This document shows, piece after piece, positions 59,891 to 64,000 of a stretch of DNA of 64,000 nt. The notes beneath the pieces are model-generated. The model was given only the letters and a program-made list of their open reading frames with translations, was not told where the DNA came from and ran no database searches. Position 1 is the stretch's first letter. Every line of letters begins with the position of its first letter. Source of the stretch: Valencia hispanica (Eukaryota; Chordata; Actinopteri; Cyprinodontiformes; Valenciidae). Position numbers and translations under genes: made by a program. The stretch is taken from assembly GCA_963556495.2 (NCBI GenBank), contig OY747701.1:35890001-35954000 (forward strand), written 5' to 3'.

Positions 59891-60365
59891 GCTGAAACCG
59901 GGTCAAAAGTTGGTTTAACTAAGTAATATTGTATGGTTAAGGGAGTTGTTTATTTTTCAGTTGAATTGACCAGGATATGTCTCTTGTTACAGGTTGAATA
60001 AAGTTCTCAAATGATCCTAGCCCCAATATTTCTGAAGCACTATTGGTTATGTCTCCTACTTTGACTCTGGAACCCCCAGCCCACACTTGCTCAGATGTTC
60101 CTATTCCAGCCACTTGCTTTTGGCTTTCCCCGTATGTCTTCTCAGCTAGGATGTGCTGTCTTGAGGTATCCAGTCTCTTTGTCTCCATATCAGTTGCTTT
60201 TCCTTTCTCCAGGCTATTATCTATTTGAAAGACACATATACCAGATAAATAAATAATTTTTATAAATATTTTGAGATCAGTTTATGTGTATGCCAATTCA
60301 AATGTCTACATTATCTCGCGAGATTTTGGCTTTAACTTGTTTTTAGGTGTGCGCTGCGCTTGTCT

Positions 60366-60475
60366 CCAATCAGCACAGAGCGCAGCTTCCCACTGGTTGA
60401 TCCAAAGTAGGTCTGTGGACAGATGGGAGCAGCTCTATGAGGGAGACAGCGGATCATCATTACTGTAGCTGACAT
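60366..60475 (+). promoter_or_regulatory. probable afg3l1 promoter/5' UTR
   Basis: A CCAATCAG element (60366-60373), the typical NF-Y site, lies 110 bp before the afg3l1 ATG in locally GC-richer DNA, and there is no TATA box nearby. This is the usual layout of a housekeeping mitochondrial gene promoter. Transcription start is not visible. Confidence 0.35.
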
Positions 60476-63400
60476 ATGGGACTCTTCTTTCTCGGCATCT
60501 GGGCTCTTCGGAACCGAGTCCAGACGGTTCGGGCGTGGAGACGATACTTTTCCTCAGTTTCAGCTATTTTTCCCTGCAGAGGAGCTTCGGTAAGAAGAAT
60601 TGTTTTTATTGAATAAAATCTATGCACATGACTATGCATACTGTAGGCATACATTATTTTTCTCAAAATAAAACAGCGTTTTCTGTAAGAACCCCGAGTT
60701 TCTACAAAGAACCATGAACATCTGTCGTGAGAAAAGCCTTAGCATCATTGCTGACAGCTGCCCTTCAAAGCCCCTAACAAACAAACAAGCAGTAGCCAAG
60801 CTCTGTTTCTGCATCATTCCTCGGCTGTTTGTATTCTCATGGGACCAAGAGGCCCGGTTCTTTTGATTATGTAGTTTATGAGACAATTTCCTCAGTTTCA
60901 TGATGTTCTTTTTGGAGTTTGACATGATGGATGGGAAGGAAATCTCTTTTTAGGAATTCAGCAGAAACAGTTTTATTGATCAAGTAAGTTTAGATAAGTC
61001 CAAATCAAGCTGCTTTTGCACAAATGCTGGACATAAGAGAAAATATTTTATTTTAGATTCACCAAAAAATCTAATTGTTTTTTTAGTAAGATTTTAACAA
61101 GATCGTTGTTATCTTATAAAATTAGGTGAAATGTCACACAGTTTTGTGCAACAAGGACTTAACTAATAAGATTTTGCTAATCCTATAAAGTTTGGAAGAA
61201 AACAAGGGGTGGATTTCTCCAACAACTCCTAGCTTAAAGCCTTGCCATAAATTATAATACTTTTAGTGATCATTTCCTACATTTATAGAACTTTAGTAGG
61301 TAGCCAACCTCTGTGGTGTACATTTCCTAACAAGCCTTTTTATCTGTACTTTAGATGGCATTGCTCATTCAAAGAAGATGTGGAGGATTGCATCAACACA
61401 GTGTTGCACGGTTACTTAGCTCAAACAGGCCTCCGAATGGTAAGTGAAACATTCAGTGTGCCATCTTATGCTGTCACACAACACAATGAATCCAACTGAC
61501 TAGGCCCAGTGACCCAAATATTTCTGGCCAGTGTCAACCCAGTGATTATTTCCTAATTCTCTTTGTTCTATCAGGTTTTGAATTTCTTTTTCTCTCCAAA
61601 GAGTGAGAAAGGATCTGGCAGTAGAACATCAGTAGAAACTAAAGAAAAAAAGTCAATAAGAAAGGCATGTCTTAAGATGCGCTGTGGTCTCCTTTCCTCC
61701 AGTTTATGTTTGGTTTTTGTTATTTAGATAAAAGGATTCCGGAGCGAGATTCTCTACCAAGTGAAGGACAGGAAGAAAATGACTGCAGGGGTGAAAGAAA
61801 AGGAGGTAAAAAGGAGAAATCAGAGTGGTGGACACGATTCAAGGTATGAAACTCAGTGTCTCTTTTATTTATGTAGCTTAAAGGTTCTGTTCATTTTCTA
61901 AACCTAAAAAATTCCTTTAACTGTTTGTGTTAAATAAAGTAGCATTTTATGTGACTGCAGAATACTTTAAGAGAAATGAAACCCTGAATAAGAAAGGGAT
62001 TTTTTTCCTCTCTCTTCAAGAGTAAAAACAAGCCTTGAAGATGAAGATGTTTTTATAGTTCTGCCGTTTATGTCAGAAAGCAAAATTTGGTTCAAGGTTC
62101 AATTGACTGCATTGGTTAAAAAACATTACTGACTTATAACTAATCTATAAACTCCTTTTCCCCCATTAAAATGTAAAGCAAAAATTGTTCCTGTTTACAA
62201 AGTGGGGATAGGCTTTTATTTTCAAATAATAGCCATTTTGTCTTCTTCCACAATGTAAGAAATACAGAAGCTGTCTAAATAGCTTCATAACTAAAGTCAA
62301 TAAATTAATAAATAAGGGGTTATTGATTTAAAAAGCATTGGACAATCAAAGACTTAATATAACAAATTATATTACGTTCAGAACATATATAGGGTCCCAC
62401 GAGGCTTCATACTTGCTCCAACATGGTTTCTTATGTGCTTAAATTGCAAATGTTCTAGTGGTGCTGAATTTACCTTGTTTTCTTTTAATAATGACCTGTT
62501 TTGTTCAGTTAAAAATTAGGATTTAATTGTGGATACAAGAAAAAACTGAGTTTAAATATTAATTAGTTCGGATACGGTGAAAGTTTTAATAATTTGTACA
62601 AAGATTTATATACAATTACTATTTATATATACAAATACAATTACTAGGCAAAAATATCAAAGCCCATACCCCATATTAACATCATATTAGTGATCCTTAA
62701 GACTAAATAGGGGAAATAAGAGTTGAACTTCTTAGGTTTTAAATAAGTCCACCTTTTTATTTTTTGCCTATATGGTTGAAAGTTTTATCTTTTGTTTGGG
62801 CTTCATTAGGTTCATTGTGTAAAAACTAATGTAAGCAGTGGTCAGAAGCTGATTCATCTGTTCTCATTTCAATGTTTCCTTGTCCTCCAGAAAAGATTTC
62901 CATTAGATGAAAGGACCATGCAGAATATTGCACTTGGTGCAGCGGGCATGGTCACAGCCTTTTTATACTTCCACTTCAGAGAAACTGGGGTCCAGATCTC
63001 CTGGAGGGATTTTGTGCATCAGTACTTGAGTAAAGGTTTGGTGAGTTTAGTTCAGTTTCCATCCTGGAGTCTGTTTCAGCTAATCTTTGTCATCAGTGGA
63101 GTAAACAGATCATTCCTTCAACACAGGTTGGTCATGTAAAGGTGGTCAATAAACAGTATGTCAAAGTGTTTCCAGCCGATGGAGTGAACTCATCAGAAGT
63201 GGTTAGTAAGATTAGATGCTCCTGTGTCCTGATTCTTTTCCGAGATAGGCTGCATCCTTTCTTTTGTGTTTCAGAATTATGTGTGGTTTAACATTGGCAG
63301 TGTGGCCTCATTTGAACATAAGCTGGAGATGGTTCAGGAAGAAATGGGTCTGGACTCCACACAGAAAGTACCTGTACTCTACACCAGTGAAAGTGATGGG

Positions 63401-64000
63401 TGGGAGTCGTTACTGAAATACTAAAGCAGCATGTAAATTAAAAATTCTTCTCCAGGTTCAGTTCCGATATCAGCTTTCCTTTCTTCATCCACAGGACGGT
63501 AGTTTTAAGTGTTCTCCCTACTTTACTCCTGGTTGGCTTCTTCCTTTTTGCAACGCGACTGGGGCCCATAGCAGGAGCACACAGGGGCAGTTGGAAAGGA
63601 AATCCATTCGGCATGAATGCATCTAAAGTCAAGATAATTAAAGACAGTGGAAATTTTGGTTTTAAGGATGTGGCAGGCTGTGAAGAGGCCAAACTAGAGA
63701 TCTTGGAGTTTGTCAATTTTCTGAAGAACCCAAAACAGTACAGTGAGCTGGGAGCCAAGATCCCAAAGGTAAGTCTGGGTATGTTTTCATATTTGGTGCA
63801 CCTCCAATTATTTCTGTCACAATTAATTTCACATGCTACAGTTGTACCTTATATCCGAGGTATCTTGTCCTTTCAGGGTGCACTGTTATCAGGATCCCCT
63901 GGAACTGGGAAAACATTGCTAGCGAAGGCTACAGCAGGGGAGGCGAACGTCCCCTTCATCACAATTAACGGCTCTGAGTTTCAAGAAGTCTTTGCTGGGG
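60476..64000 (+). CDS. afg3l1: afg3l1-type m-AAA protease subunit, N-terminal 361 codons, 3' end outside window
   Basis: Best model: exons 60476-60589, 61355-61439, 61575-61602, 61735-61843, 62891-63040, 63127-63201, 63275-63399, 63495-63768 and 63877-64000 (cut by the window end). The product is a subunit of the inner-membrane AAA+ zinc protease that degrades misfolded mitochondrial proteins. The N-terminus is Arg-rich with almost no acidic residues, fitting a mitochondrial presequence. Then come a GGKK/EWWTRF linker, TM1 (about 123-141), an intermembrane domain with [11 protein letters not shown]2 (about 230-249), the [14 protein letters not shown] block and Walker A GSPGTGKT (326-333). The paralogue choice (AFG3L1, not AFG3L2 or SPG7) rests mainly on its place after def8; human AFG3L1 is a pseudogene at this place. 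Oddities: GSPG in place of the usual GPPG, FQEVFAG in place of FLEMFVG at pore loop 1, and a small, uncertain exon 3. The frame is otherwise open. The M41 peptidase part lies outside the window. Confidence 0.85.
61844..62890. other. afg3l1 intron 4, nothing recognised
   Basis: About 1 kb of AT-rich intron with no repeat or ORF I can name. Intron 1 (60590-61354) is likewise plain. Confidence 0.6.

Overview
The window reads as nuclear DNA of a ray-finned (teleost) fish. The genes are split by GT-AG introns, intergenic and intronic DNA is AT-rich, and it is full of fish-type repeats: Tc1/mariner copies, hAT copies and MITEs, L2/Rex1-like and RTE/Rex3-like LINE pieces, tRNA-derived SINEs and microsatellites. 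The protein sequences look like a spiny-rayed or related teleost, but I cannot name the species.

Four protein-coding genes are supported, all on the + strand. (1) The last twelve coding exons of tcf25 (1-20504; the 5' part lies outside). (2) Single-exon mc1r (27160-28128), the melanocortin 1 receptor. (3) Complete def8 (44509-56093, eleven coding exons, 442 codons). (4) The 5' part of an m-AAA protease gene, by position and sequence afg3l1 (60476 to beyond 64000). The order tcf25-mc1r-def8-afg3l1 matches the vertebrate MC1R neighbourhood. The TUBB3 gene that lies between MC1R and DEF8 in mammals is not seen in the 16.4 kb gap here. The four genes do unrelated jobs (nuclear factor/ribosome-associated quality control, pigment-cell GPCR, endolysosomal trafficking, mitochondrial proteolysis); I see no functional operon-like logic, only conserved linkage.

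Non-coding layout: tcf25 introns 4, 9 and 11 carry a Tc1 copy split by a LINE, a Tc1 copy split by a hAT MITE, a 754-bp hAT element with perfect target duplication, a head-to-head SINE pair, and an RTE fragment. The tcf25-mc1r gap (20.5-27.2 kb) holds Tc1 and LINE debris. The mc1r-def8 gap (28.1-44.5 kb) is the most repeat-rich part, with a long AAT/ATT palindrome, antisense L2-like LINE pieces, a perfect 20-bp hairpin, an inverted pair of MITE-like elements about 5 kb apart, and a Tc1 copy interrupted by a roughly 1-kb hAT element. def8 introns and the def8-afg3l1 gap add more Tc1 and RTE fragments.

I found no unknown multi-gene system. The observations most worth checking are a GC-AG intron in def8, unusual substitutions at normally invariant AAA sites and an ambiguous small exon in afg3l1, a back-to-back splice-site motif 40 bp before the mc1r start codon, and several nested insertions whose order can be read directly from target duplications.
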